A DNA stretch of 64,000 nucleotides from JADGOV01 sp963814355 (GCA_963814355.1 CAWFCZ010000017.1:1-64000); one strand, 5' to 3'; numbered from the stretch's first letter, positions 43,787 through 53,316 are shown. Notes: generated by a model from the sequence alone, not told the origin. Translations and numbers: made by a program.

Positions 43787-45010
43787 CTAGCTCTGTCGGT
43801 CAGAATTGCCGCTCGTCCCAGACTTCACCGAACTCAGGACTACCTGACCTTGGACATCCGCCAACCGGGTGACCAAGTGCTGAGCCGATCCAAAGACGAC
43901 TGCCCAGGCGACCAGAGCCGCCTCAGTGCTCGGTCCAACTAGGGCGTTCGCTGCCACTACTCTCAACAGGAGTATGCCTAGTACCGCGGACAGGGCACCT
44001 GTCGGCACCTTAAGTGCGGCGAGTGCTATGGGTACTGAGTACGGCGTCGAGGTTCCCTGGATCCGAGGAAGAGAACCAACTGCGGTGACCATCCCCGCGA
44101 CCGCCCCGAGCGCCTCCACCATGAACACATCCATCCCGCTGGGCATGGTGCCAGATACGCAGATCCTAGTGTTCTGTGAGCACATTGGTGCGACCTCGGG
44201 ATGTCCCGCAGCAATGAGTGCCAGCATCACTGCACCTGCAGAAAGGAGCAGGAATGAGAACCAAACGATATTTCTGAAGCTCCTAACCCTGATGTGCTGG
44301 GCCGACGACGCTGCGTGAGCCGAGTTGAGCGCGGCTGCAAGGGAGAGTCCGCTCGCCGCGGATATCTGATGTGCCCCCGGTTGCAACGGCGGCTGGGTGA
44401 GTGCCTTCCGTTGAAAACTCCCTCCTTCGAGGTAGGGCGCGATCTCGTCTTCAACCCAGGCATAGAGCGCCGACAAGTGGTCACGGGGAGACGCCGCTAC
44501 GATGACGACCTCCGCCGCGTGAACGCTACCCCAAGCGCGTTCAATGGCTGCACCGGTAACGCGCTCCGTCAGTCGCTCATGAGATGCCGCCCTACGGGCC
44601 GCACCGATAAGTCCTGCAGCCGATTCTAGGGCAGCGTTGGTTTCCGACTCTTTTGAGTCACCATGGGAAATAGCTGCGCACGAGGCGTCCAGTAAGTCGC
44701 AGCGAACGAGTACCTGCTCCTGCCAGACGCGCCGTGACGAACTCTTCCTTTCACCTCGGCCGGGTCGCAGCCTAACCCCACTCTCTCCATCTCGTCTCAG
44801 TGGCAGCCTAAACTTCATCCAGTTGCGCGGTGGTATTCCCGGGACGGCGTTGTTGTCCCTGGGGGGGGTTCTTCCCGGGTCGGCAGGTGCCGCCTCAGGA
44901 ACAGCTGTGGGCTGCTCCACCGGCTCTGTCGGGACCGACTCGTCGAGTGGGCGACTAGCGGAATTGTGTAAGCTCCGGACGTCCTCGATCGGCAAGGTAT
45001 ACCCCCTCAT
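43787..45010 (-). CDS. Hypothetical multi-pass membrane protein
   Basis: The first 240 residues are polar, with a Pro-rich start and helical Ala-rich stretches. From about residue 250 there are four or five membrane segments: IVWFSFLLLSAGAVMLALIA, VFMVEALGAVAGMVTAVG, VPIALAALKVPTGALSAVLG and ALVAWAVVFGSAQHLV. A Cys pair in APMCSQNTRICVSG would face outside in one topology. No family was recognised. ATG 45010 is divergent from the LPRTG surface gene. It lies 36 bases before the repeat-protein gene and is probably in one operon with it. Confidence 0.55.
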   Translation of the reverse strand: MRGYTLPIEDVRSLHNSASRPLDESVPTEPVEQPTAVPEAAPADPGRTPPRDNNAVPGIPPRNWMKFRLPLRRDGESGVRLRPGRGERKSSSRRVWQEQVLVRCDLLDASCAAISHGDSKESETNAALESAAGLIGAARRAASHERLTERVTGAAIERAWGSVHAAEVVIVAASPRDHLSALYAWVEDEIAPYLEGGSFQRKALTQPPLQPGAHQISAASGLSLAAALNSAHAASSAQHIRVRSFRNIVWFSFLLLSAGAVMLALIAAGHPEVAPMCSQNTRICVSGTMPSGMDVFMVEALGAVAGMVTAVGSLPRIQGTSTPYSVPIALAALKVPTGALSAVLGILLLRVVAANALVGPSTEAALVAWAVVFGSAQHLVTRLADVQGQVVLSSVKSGTSGNSDRQS

Positions 45011-45265
45011 ATGCTGGCCCGAAATGACTCATCCACTGCCGCCACTGGGCAGAGCGGAGACCAGAGACCAGATCCTGACAGGTAAGGTGCTGCAACCACA
45101 AGAGGCTTGCTTCGGCTCATACGGCGAGCAACCAACTTGCGGGGTATGTCCGGTTAGTCGCTTCCCGTCTCGCCGCACCCTCAGCGGAACGCGGTGCCGC
45201 ACTCCGTATCGCCCACCATCAACCGGCAGTCTGCGACAGCGGGGACTAGTCCTACTCTTCGACGT

Positions 45266-46132
45266 GTGACTGATAGTGGTAACACGGCCCCTGGGCGAAC
45301 TATCAAGTCATCCCCATGGTCTCTAGCCGTTCTGGTCTGCTACGGCGTGGCAGGGTTGCTTGTGATTCTCGTTGGCAGTGCCTCAGCGAAACCGAGAGTC
45401 GGAACACCCACCACGACCGCCACCGCCAGCAGCCCGCCGACGCCATCACCCAGCAACACCAGGCGGGGCGGTCAGGCGACACCGAGGCCCGCCACGACCG
45501 TGACCCACCGCAGCAGCAGGCCGACCACCACCCCCACCAGCAGCAGCCCGCCGACGCCATCACCCAGCAACACCAGGCGGGGCGGTCAGGCGACACCGAG
45601 GCCCGCCACGACCGTGACCTACCGCAGCAGCCCGCCGACGCCATCACCCAGCAACACCAGGCGGGGCGGTCAGGCGACACCGAGGCCCGCCACGACCGTG
45701 ACCTACCGCAGCAGCCCGCCGACGCCATCACCCAGCAACACCAGGCGGGGCGGTCAGGCGACACCGAGGCCCGCCACGACCGTGACCTACCGCAGCAGCC
45801 CGCCGACGCCATCACCCAGCAACACCAGGCGGGGCGGTCAGGCGACACCGAGGCCCGCCACGACCGTGACCCACCGCAGCAGCAGGCCGACCACCACCCC
45901 CACCAGCAGCCCGCCGACGCCATCACCCAGCAACACCAGGCGGGGCGGTCAGGCGACACCTAGGCCCGCTACGACCGTGACCCACCGCAGCAGCGGCGCG
46001 ACCAAGTTGCCTCGGACAGGGCTCCCCTTAAGTCCCTTGATATTAGGTGCGGAAGCAATTCTTTTGCTGATCGCTGGTGCAGTTACGTTGAGAATAGCCC
46101 GCATGTTGAGGAGAGACGCGGATCTCGATTAG
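45266..46132 (+). CDS. Sortase-type (LPRTG) cell-wall-anchored Thr/Pro-rich stalk protein
   Basis: GTG 45266 is followed by an N-terminal hydrophobic signal (SLAVLVCYGVAGLLVILVG), then six copies of a Ser/Thr/Pro repeat and the anchor: LPRTG, a hydrophobic helix (PLILGAEAILLLIAGAVTLR) and a basic tail (RMLRRDADLD). This is the complete sorting-signal layout. The repeat region would act as an extended stalk, and Thr/Ser could be glycosylated. An upstream start at 45194 is possible but would precede the signal by 24 residues. No sortase gene is in the window, so a chromosomal sortase is required. No globular head domain is present. Confidence 0.75.
   Translation: MTDSGNTAPGRTIKSSPWSLAVLVCYGVAGLLVILVGSASAKPRVGTPTTTATASSPPTPSPSNTRRGGQATPRPATTVTHRSSRPTTTPTSSSPPTPSPSNTRRGGQATPRPATTVTYRSSPPTPSPSNTRRGGQATPRPATTVTYRSSPPTPSPSNTRRGGQATPRPATTVTYRSSPPTPSPSNTRRGGQATPRPATTVTHRSSRPTTTPTSSPPTPSPSNTRRGGQATPRPATTVTHRSSGATKLPRTGLPLSPLILGAEAILLLIAGAVTLRIARMLRRDADLD
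45431..45990 (+). repeat. 84-bp tandem repeats encoding the stalk
   Basis: Six copies of a 28-residue unit occur; those at 45548, 45632, 45716 and 45800 are spaced 84 bp apart. The first and fifth units carry 30-bp or similar inserts that lengthen them. The DNA is almost identical between copies, which favours length variation. Confidence 0.85.
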
Positions 46133-46181
46133 TGGCGACGCCTAGCTCAATCGTAGTACAAGCGCCGACCAGACAAGGAGA

Positions 46182-47465
46182 ATGGTGGACCTGACGCCTG
46201 GAGCCAAGGGGTCGAACCCACAAGATCAAACGAACGCACGAGATGCCGTTGAAGCACTAAGTGCACTCTGTTCCAAGAGCAGTAATCAAGAGCAACTACC
46301 TGACTGGAAGTCCCTTAATAGTGCTCTGGCTTTTGAGAAAGCGCTACGTCGCATAGGACTTCGCCCAGACCGAAGAGAGCAGGCCGAGCGTCTGCACCAA
46401 GAGCTGTCGCGGCTTATCCCTCTTGTGGCGGCCATGCCCGATCCCATTGAGGAGTGGCATCGGATTGTTACAGAATTGGTGTCCGGAACAAGCCCCCTCT
46501 TGACTCAGGTACAGAGGCGATGGCGACTTAGGAAGGAGGCACTACTCGTAGTTACGGTCAGTCTGCTGGTCGCCACAGCCGTATTCTTCTGGGCTCTAGA
46601 GTCCCCATCCAGCCCATCTAGCCTAATCTTACTCATTGCCCTGGGCATGGTCTGCGCCTCAGCAGTTGCCGCATGGGCCGGCTGGGAGACAGCTCAGCAC
46701 GAACTCTTTTCCTGGCGATGGCGTATTTGGCTGGGGCCGCCCGCAATCCTGACCATAGCAGTAGCGTTCTTGGCCGTGACCGGTCAGCGCGGCACCCGAC
46801 TTACCGTCGCCACTCTTGTCGCGTCATTTACCGCAGCTGCCGTGGCCGGATTTGTCGCCTGGCGCGCGCAACCGCCAAGCGATACCCCGTGGACATCGTC
46901 TCTATCTCTCGCGGAAGGCGCCCCAGGGTCCATACGACTGTTATTGGAGTCGCTTCGGGATTTCGCGATAGCGCAGGCGTACAAAGAAAGACGACTAGCC
47001 TTGAGCTGGCTTATAACGCACATTTTCGTTGCATCGATCGGTGCCGTCGGCGCCGCTATCGCGGGCGCGGCGGCAATCGGCACTACTAACAAGCCCGACT
47101 CTATACTGGGTCTGCCGCCCGGGCTTATCGCGGCCCTGGCCTTGATCGGCGCTGGAGCAACCGCACTCGGAGCCGGTCTCAACCCTGGCCACGAGTGGAG
47201 AGCCGCCCAGTACCGTGCAAAGGAGCTCGACGGACTCGCACGTGAGATGGAGCCGATGGTAACAGTGGACCTACAGCAGTACGGGGAAAAGAGCAAAGAG
47301 GCAAGGGAGGCGGTCCAATACACCTTGGAGCGCCTGGACACTATTCTAGGTTCTCCGAAAGAGACTCAATACTTCTGGGCGATGCAAGGGAAGCCCTGGG
47401 AAGGCCTAGCCGACGCGACCGCCGAGGGCACCACGGCCGAGGATCAGGCCGCCAAGCGGGAATGA
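46182..47465 (+). CDS. Hypothetical membrane protein with six membrane segments and helical C-terminus
   Basis: An N-terminal soluble part (about 115 residues) precedes four membrane segments (from EALLVVTVSLLVATAVFFWA to TVATLVASFTAAAVAGFVAW), a polar loop, then two more (WLITHIFVASIGAVGAAIAG; LIAALALIGAGATALGAGL) and a charged helix (EWRAAQYRAKELDGLAREME). The final two-segment-plus-helix layout resembles SLATT-like membrane modules used in some conflict systems, but the match is only architectural. AAGGAG lies directly before ATG 46182, and GTG 46185 is an alternative. It follows the stalk gene by 50 bases and may share its transcript. Confidence 0.55.
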   Translation: MVDLTPGAKGSNPQDQTNARDAVEALSALCSKSSNQEQLPDWKSLNSALAFEKALRRIGLRPDRREQAERLHQELSRLIPLVAAMPDPIEEWHRIVTELVSGTSPLLTQVQRRWRLRKEALLVVTVSLLVATAVFFWALESPSSPSSLILLIALGMVCASAVAAWAGWETAQHELFSWRWRIWLGPPAILTIAVAFLAVTGQRGTRLTVATLVASFTAAAVAGFVAWRAQPPSDTPWTSSLSLAEGAPGSIRLLLESLRDFAIAQAYKERRLALSWLITHIFVASIGAVGAAIAGAAAIGTTNKPDSILGLPPGLIAALALIGAGATALGAGLNPGHEWRAAQYRAKELDGLAREMEPMVTVDLQQYGEKSKEAREAVQYTLERLDTILGSPKETQYFWAMQGKPWEGLADATAEGTTAEDQAAKRE

Positions 47466-47875
47466 CCGCCGCCCGCTGACGTCGCACACGACCCGCTCGG
47501 CTGCCCTGACCCACGGTTCTTACCCTCAAGGTAGCCCGCACCCACGCGGGGGCCGCGAATTTGGTCTCGGCACATGACGTCCGGCTGCTAAGGGCCCGTT
47601 GCTGCACCTAGCCCCATTTATCCCGTGTGAATCTGGCGTGAGTCGCAGCTGGCGAGAGAACCCACTCCTCCGTGTTAGCCGACGGCTGATGCGCATGTGA
47701 CCGCGATGCATCGCCGCCTTAGCGGCCCAGCAGGCCTGCACCTCGGCGGCGCGAGTGGGGCACCCTCGACGAGAAGGTGCTTAGCGATCACGCCAGACAA
47801 GGCTGGCAGCTGAGGGCGATTAGCGCGGATTCTCGCGCAGCAAGTTCGGCCCCAGTTTCGGGGGGCCTGGATGGT
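47466..47875. other. Gap with right copy of the direct repeat
   Basis: No gene was recognised. The right repeat at 47616-47659 lies here, before a transposase remnant. Base composition returns to high GC after it. Confidence 0.4.
47616..47659 (+). repeat. Imperfect direct repeat, right copy
   Basis: It contains TTATCCCGTGTGAATCTGG, CGTGAGTCGCAGCTGG and CGAGAGA in the same order as the copy at 41638-41681, with scattered substitutions. The distance between copies is about 6 kb. Confidence 0.5.
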
Positions 47876-48343
47876 CTAGTCGAACTCGAAGCGCAGGGTG
47901 TGTCCGGCCCACCAGGGGACGGCGACTTCGGGTATGTCGGCTTGGCGCAGGACCGGGGAGTAGGTGCGCCGGTTCAGGCGGACGGTGATGGTCTGGCCCT
48001 GGTTGAGGATGACGCCGCCGGTGGAGAGGAACCGTCGTTGCAGGGTGTCGGGGGTGGTGTGGTGGTAGCCGGTGAGCCGGCGTCGTAGGGAGGCGCAGAC
48101 GGTGTTGGCGAGCACGGTGAGCGCGACGTCGAGGTCGACGTTCAGCGGTACGGCGCCGGCGAGTGCGTCGAGGTGGAAGGAGCGGATGGACTCCGCCAGG
48201 CGCTGCTCGATGGTCATCCGCCGGGCGTAGCGCCCGATGAGTTGTTTGGCGCTGGCGCGGCGGTCGTTGGTGATGATGACGGTTGGTGTCCCGTCCAGGT
48301 AGTCGCCAGGGAGCCTGGTAGCAGCTACCCGGACCGGACTCAC
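47876..48343 (-). pseudogene. DDE transposase C-terminal remnant
   Basis: The fragment reads YARRMTIEQRLAESIRSFHL and DVALTVLANTVCASLRRRLT, typical of the last third of IS4/IS1634-like transposases around the catalytic Glu. The N-terminal two thirds are missing, and no inverted repeats were identified. Confidence 0.65.
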
Positions 48344-48430
48344 ACCGGCAAGCGACGTCGAGCACGAACCAGCAGATCACCCCGTCATCAGGTCACCCCC
48401 GGTCCTTCAGGACGCACTACGGATCAGGGC

Positions 48431-50563
48431 TTAGATCTGGAAGCCTGAGCGGATCACGCGCATGAACCTGATGCTGCTGTCAGAGACAACTCGCCCTGTG
48501 CACTTCTCTTGGCCCATCGGAGCGCGATAGCCTCCCCGAGAGCAGAACGTGGGACCGCCCAGACCCGCCGTCACGCTCGTCACGATCTCCACGTGGCTGC
48601 CTCCAAACGCCGCGATGTCCCCGGGCCGCACATGCGCCTTAGAGACCTCATAGAAGGGTGGATTGCCGGTGAAGACTTCGGCAGCGGAGAAGTACTTCGC
48701 CTCGCTGACGCGCATCTTCGCCAACCCCGCCATATAGAGCGAGTCTCCAAGGAACACGTTGCAGGTATTTGAGGCTTCAGTGTTCCCGCGCAGGAAAGCT
48801 GCAACCTTAGTATCGGGCCACTTTGCGAAGGCAGCTTTCAGCTTGGCCAGGTTTGTGGGAGTCTCAGGGATGCCGTGAGCAGGGTCGAAACCCGCCAGGT
48901 CTGCGATTACGGTGCGCTCGCGGTTTGTGGGCGAAGAGAGAGCGTGCCAGTCCGCCCAGGAGTCGAACTTCGCCGGTTTCTTTGCAGCAGCTTCCAACGC
49001 CGTGTTCGGAGAGAAGAACCAACCCCAAGCTGGGGCGAGCCCGTCACCGTTGCCTGGGCCTTGGAAGTGCTGATAGGACTCCATGGAGACTGCGTCGTCG
49101 CCAAGCTGCTTTGCTGCAACCGCGAGTCCGGGGTGAGGTAGCGGCTCGTAGGACCCGATCACCGCCTCAACATCCACGCCGCCACGGTCGCCGCCGACGC
49201 CGACCTGGTCGAGCGCGGCCGCGCGGGCGTCGTCGGTGCTGATTAGCCCGTCGTCTCGCGCAGCCTTTACGACCTGAAGGTTGTCGTACCGCTGCTCGGG
49301 CGTCCGCGCTCTCCCGCTGTCGCCACCGGAGTTTGCGCCAGCATTTTGCTCCGCCTGCTTTGCCTGGACCTGCTGCGCGAGCTGCTTTGCCTTGACGAGG
49401 TCGACGGCGCCGCTGGCAAGACCGGACAGCAGCTGCTGCAGCTCTGGCAGACCTGACATGTCGCGGAACGCGTCGCCCTTCCCTAGCAAGTTAAGCGCCG
49501 CGGCAAGCCCGACAGGGTCGGGTGCAGCCGGCGGCTGCGTGATCTGCACCACGGCATTCGGCAGTTGGCCCTGTTCGACGTTCGTTGGCTGACCGCGGAA
49601 TCCCGGCGTGATGCCCTCGATGGCGGGCGCCTGCTCGCAGGGCGATTCTTCCCATTTCCAGAAGCGCGTGACGTCGCGTTTCTCGCAGGCGTTGCAGTTT
49701 CCGAGCTGTGCCTCGGCGAGCACGCCGCGGGTGGGGAGGCTTACGATCGTCGCGGCGGGCTGCTCGGTGGCCGGTGGCAGCGTTTTGCCACCGGTGTCGC
49801 CGTGGTAGGCGAAGACGATGTGCTGGCCGCTGATGGCCACGGGCACCGAATCGATGTTGTCGCGCGCTGCTCCCCGCCCCATTGCCCAGTCGAGCGCCTC
49901 GGCTAACCACATCGGCTCTTTCAGCGCGACCAGCCGCGGTCCGTACGTGTCGCGGTGGTCGTACAAGTGGGTGGTCAGCTCCCACGCCAGCCCGAGGTCT
50001 TGCGCGCGCTGCGCGGAAGCTTGCTGGTCCTTCTCGGCGCTGGTTGTTTTCGGATTGGAGGGCTCGGGCGGTTTCGGGACTGTAACGCCGAAGGGTTCGA
50101 TGCCCGGAGTTACAAAATTGCGCCCGCTGGATTCGTCGACCAGGACGTCTTCTTGACCGTCTGGCTTGCGCACGGTTACCTTCAGACCGCGAAGCGAGAA
50201 CTTCCAGCCTCCTTGCCCCGGCTCGAAGTGGATCTCGAACCCCTTGATCTCGGACCGGCGCAAAGGGTTTGCCAGCGTGAGCTTAAACGGCCCTAGTGGC
50301 TCGGGGTCAACTTCGTACTCCTTGTGGTACCCCCAGAAGCGGGGGTCCGGCAGCGTTACCTTTGATGACAGTCTGCCCTCTTCCTTGAACAGCGCCTCGC
50401 TCTGGTTGTTTCTAACGAGACGCAGCTTGACGACGTCCCTGTCGGCGCCCTCAGGGCCGCGTAGCACAGTCGCGTCGATCCGCTCGATGTCGTAATCGGA
50501 CGAGGGTGTCACCGGGCTGGGAGCGGCTGCGTCTGGTCCGTCGAAGAACAGTAGGCGCCGCAC
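48431..50563 (-). CDS. Large unrecognised protein with possible C-terminal Cys-His amidase fold
   Basis: The 710-residue protein has a beta-rich N-terminal region (KLRLVRNNQSEALFKEEGRL, LGPFKLTLANPLRRSEIKGF), a middle part with four Cys (NCNACEKRD, SPCEQAP), a Gln/Ala-rich helix (AKQLAQQVQAKQAEQNAG), and a C-terminal part with SNTCNVFLGDSLYMAGLAKM and RPGDIAAFGGSHVEIVTSV. The Cys and His arrangement with RPGDIAAF resembles CHAP/NlpC-P60 amidases. No signal peptide was seen. The first residues overlap the tyrosine recombinase frame on the other strand (50506-50563), so the true N-terminus may be missing. It could be a wall-acting or injected effector; the call is tentative. Confidence 0.5.
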   Translation of the reverse strand: MRRLLFFDGPDAAAPSPVTPSSDYDIERIDATVLRGPEGADRDVVKLRLVRNNQSEALFKEEGRLSSKVTLPDPRFWGYHKEYEVDPEPLGPFKLTLANPLRRSEIKGFEIHFEPGQGGWKFSLRGLKVTVRKPDGQEDVLVDESSGRNFVTPGIEPFGVTVPKPPEPSNPKTTSAEKDQQASAQRAQDLGLAWELTTHLYDHRDTYGPRLVALKEPMWLAEALDWAMGRGAARDNIDSVPVAISGQHIVFAYHGDTGGKTLPPATEQPAATIVSLPTRGVLAEAQLGNCNACEKRDVTRFWKWEESPCEQAPAIEGITPGFRGQPTNVEQGQLPNAVVQITQPPAAPDPVGLAAALNLLGKGDAFRDMSGLPELQQLLSGLASGAVDLVKAKQLAQQVQAKQAEQNAGANSGGDSGRARTPEQRYDNLQVVKAARDDGLISTDDARAAALDQVGVGGDRGGVDVEAVIGSYEPLPHPGLAVAAKQLGDDAVSMESYQHFQGPGNGDGLAPAWGWFFSPNTALEAAAKKPAKFDSWADWHALSSPTNRERTVIADLAGFDPAHGIPETPTNLAKLKAAFAKWPDTKVAAFLRGNTEASNTCNVFLGDSLYMAGLAKMRVSEAKYFSAAEVFTGNPPFYEVSKAHVRPGDIAAFGGSHVEIVTSVTAGLGGPTFCSRGGYRAPMGQEKCTGRVVSDSSIRFMRVIRSGFQI

Positions 50564-51492
50564 GGCCTCGAAATTTGCGGCGAGCCTGGGCTTACCGCCG
50601 CGACCTGCGCCTGATACAGGGGATCCTCGCCGGGCAGCTCGGCGTGGACGTGGCCGGGCTGGGCGTGGACGCGCTGAGCGTGCCGGCGCTGCGGGCCGCG
50701 TTCGCGGCCTTCGCCGCCGGCCACGCGAAGGCCTCCATCGCCCGCGCCTGGTCGGTGTGGAACTCCTTCTGCACCTTCCTGGTCACCGACGGCGCCCTGC
50801 CCGGCAACCCGATGTCGGGGGTGACCCGCCCCCGCGCCGGGAGACGCACCCCGAAGCCGCTGCGCGGCGGCGACACCCCGGACCGGCTGCTGCGGGCGCT
50901 GGCCGACGGCGCCCGGGCGGCCCGGGACCCCTGGCCGGAGCGGGACCTCGCCGTCATCGCCACCCTGCTGGTCACCGGCATCCGGTCCAGTGAGCTGACC
51001 GGGCTGACCGTCGGCGACGTCGCCGGCCCGCCCGGGGAGCGCCGGCTGCTGGTCACCGGCAAGGGCGACCGGCAGCGCAACGTGCCGATCGAGCCGTCGC
51101 TGGAGGCGGTGATCGGGGCCTACCAGGCGTCCCGGCTGCGCCGCTTCCCGACCCGCCGCGGCCGGCTGCCCGCCGGCGCCCCGCTGTTCACCGGCCGGGC
51201 CGGGAAATCGATGACCCGCAGCGCCCTGCAGCACCTGGTCCGGTCCTGCTACCGCTGGGCCGGGGTGTACGACCGGGTCGAACGCGGCACCCTGGTGCAC
51301 GCCCTGCGGCACACCTTCGCCACCCGCCTGGGGGAGAACGGCGCCAGCGCGACGGAGATCATGGAGCTGCTCGGCCACGGCAGCCTGGCCACCTCCCAGG
51401 GCTACATCCAGGCCACCGCCCGCGAGGTGCGCGCCGCGGCCGCCAGCAACCCCACCTACCAGACCGTCCGGGACATCACCCGCCCACGGTGA
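50506..51492 (+). CDS. Tyrosine recombinase, probably 5'-truncated
   Basis: The catalytic domain is complete: Arg in VTGIRSSELTGLTVGD, HALRHTFATRLGENG (His-x-x-Arg), LLGHGSLATSQGYIQAT with the His and the nucleophile Tyr. The SAM-like core-binding region begins at AWAYRRDLRLIQGILAGQL. Residues before this (about 28) look unlike any integrase N-terminus and overlap the 710-residue gene on the opposite strand, so an original N-terminus was probably lost at a junction near 50570. XerC/D-type recombinases integrate elements or resolve dimers. No att site was recognised beside it. Confidence 0.7.
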   Translation: MSPGWERLRLVRRRTVGAARPRNLRRAWAYRRDLRLIQGILAGQLGVDVAGLGVDALSVPALRAAFAAFAAGHAKASIARAWSVWNSFCTFLVTDGALPGNPMSGVTRPRAGRRTPKPLRGGDTPDRLLRALADGARAARDPWPERDLAVIATLLVTGIRSSELTGLTVGDVAGPPGERRLLVTGKGDRQRNVPIEPSLEAVIGAYQASRLRRFPTRRGRLPAGAPLFTGRAGKSMTRSALQHLVRSCYRWAGVYDRVERGTLVHALRHTFATRLGENGASATEIMELLGHGSLATSQGYIQATAREVRAAAASNPTYQTVRDITRPR

Positions 51493-51996
51493 ACACACGG
51501 AAGGACCACAGGACCACGGGTGGACGCCCGGTGGTCCTCACGACGTTTCGACACGAGCACGGTGGTTCGCTTCCGCTCGCCCTCCCGGTCCACACCTGGC
51601 GCGATCACGTCGCGCCATTCCGTCTCCGCTCACCACCCGGGCATTGACCCGGCGCAGCGGCCGGCGGTTTGCAGCCACCGGCCGCACCACTTTGGGCCGG
51701 TCCACGAACTGCCTGAGTTGGACACCCTTGCGGCCGGCCGCCCTAGCCGTCACCATCGCCGCCGCCCTGATGATCCTCCGGCTCGGGTGCTCGATGCTCG
51801 CGACGCTGCACATTGCAAGCCGCGCTGAGTGCGTGACATGCCGTGCCGCCGCCGGTTGGCCGGCCGTGATGACCTGGCTGAAGCGGTTGCAACGGGGCGA
51901 TATGCGATACTCCCCGCACATCTGATAGACCGGGTAGCGGGTAGTACAAGGTCCAGCGCCGTAGCGTTGGCCGAGTGCCTCAGACGGGGGGCTGCT
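51493..51996. other. Gap between recombinase and propeller gene
   Basis: No convincing gene. A plus-strand frame around 51740-51925 encodes a hydrophobic stretch (ALAVTIAAALMILRLG) with Cys residues and could be a short membrane peptide, but start signals are weak. Confidence 0.35.
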
Positions 51997-53316
51997 GTGA
52001 GTCGTCTCCGGGTTCTGTTTGTTGCAGCCGTGACACTAGCCGTCTCGAACGCTTCCTTCCAGCCGACTGAGGCTGCTGGGGCTGTGACGGAACGCGTGGA
52101 TGTGAGTGGCCGCGAAGCTCAGGCGATCGCCGGGGTGGGGTTCAGTTATCCCGCGGTCAGCGGCGACGGAAGGTACGTGGCGTTCACTTCCAACGCGGAC
52201 AATCTCGTTCCCGGCGACACCGCAAACTCGGATGTCTTTGTCCGTGACCGGGTGGCAGGGACGACGACGTTGGTCAGCCGCTCAAGTACGGGTGAGAAAG
52301 CCGACAGTGTCAGCGGCCTTCCTGCCATGACACCCGATGCTCGCTATGTCGCGTTCATTTCATTTGCTACCAACCTTGTGCCGCGGGACACGAACGGAAA
52401 CGATGACGTGTTCGTCCGCGACCGGGTAACCGGGACGACACGACGCATAAGCGTATCGAGTGCCGGGTTTCAGAGCAACGGAGTCGCCGAAAATGCCATG
52501 AGCCCTGCGATTAGCGCCGACGGTAGGTACCTGGTCTTCTGGTCCGATGCTACAAATCTCGTTCCGGGTGACACTAACGGCATTCCGGATCTTTTCATCA
52601 GGGACACTCAACGCGGGACGACCACCCTGGTCAATGTTTCGAGTCGCGGCGAGCAGGCGAACGGGTATAGCTGGATCGGTCCTAACGCCGTAAGCGCCGA
52701 TGGCCGGTACGTCGCCTTCACGTCCGACGCGTCGAACCTCGCGCGAGGGGACACCAACAACGCTGAGGATGTCTTCGTGCGAGATATCAAGAAGTCCACA
52801 ACGACGCGCGTGAGCCTGTCGGGCAACGAGTCCCAAGGGGATGCGGGCAGCTCGGGCGGAGCGGTAAGTGCGAGCGGGCGATACGTTGCATTCACATCGG
52901 GGGCCTCCAACCTTACGCCGGCGTCCCAGTGGGGCGACCTTCTGGTGCGGGATCGCGTGACTGGAACCACGCGGCTGGTTAGTCGCCGTGGCGAGGGCGC
53001 TACCGTCAGCGCCGACGGCCGTTTCGTTGCTTTCGTATCGTCTGACGGGCTCGTCCCTCGGGACTCGAACGGCGCGGCCGACATTTACCTCCGCGATCGT
53101 GCTCGTCGCACGACTACGCTGATAAGCGTTTCCAGTCATGGCGAGTTGGGGAATGGTGATAACCTGTTCCCCGTGATCAGTGCTGACGGCTGCGCCGTCG
53201 CCTTCTGGTCAGAGGCTGACAACCTCGTGCCGAACGACACGAACAATGTCGAGGACATCTTCATTCGCGATCGTGGCCTGTGCCCCTCGGCCGGTTCACG
53301 CGGGGGCCGCGGCTAG
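51997..53316 (+). CDS. Secreted TolB/PD40-type beta-propeller protein
   Basis: GTG 51997 follows a G-rich ribosome-binding site and starts a clear signal peptide (SRLRVLFVAAVTLAVSNAS). The rest is a series of blades with the pattern SADGRYVAFTS...NLVPGDTN..DVFVRD, at least seven times. This is the TolB-like/PD40 propeller type. It probably binds partners outside the cell. The open frame to 51829 adds unconserved sequence. An IS4 element follows and may have removed whatever came next. Function is unknown. Confidence 0.7.
   Translation: MSRLRVLFVAAVTLAVSNASFQPTEAAGAVTERVDVSGREAQAIAGVGFSYPAVSGDGRYVAFTSNADNLVPGDTANSDVFVRDRVAGTTTLVSRSSTGEKADSVSGLPAMTPDARYVAFISFATNLVPRDTNGNDDVFVRDRVTGTTRRISVSSAGFQSNGVAENAMSPAISADGRYLVFWSDATNLVPGDTNGIPDLFIRDTQRGTTTLVNVSSRGEQANGYSWIGPNAVSADGRYVAFTSDASNLARGDTNNAEDVFVRDIKKSTTTRVSLSGNESQGDAGSSGGAVSASGRYVAFTSGASNLTPASQWGDLLVRDRVTGTTRLVSRRGEGATVSADGRFVAFVSSDGLVPRDSNGAADIYLRDRARRTTTLISVSSHGELGNGDNLFPVISADGCAVAFWSEADNLVPNDTNNVEDIFIRDRGLCPSAGSRGGRG

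Noticed and set aside
45431..45990. CRISPR-like spaced repeats
   Set aside because: The repeats are contiguous in-frame coding units of a stalk protein, with no unique spacers and no cas genes nearby.
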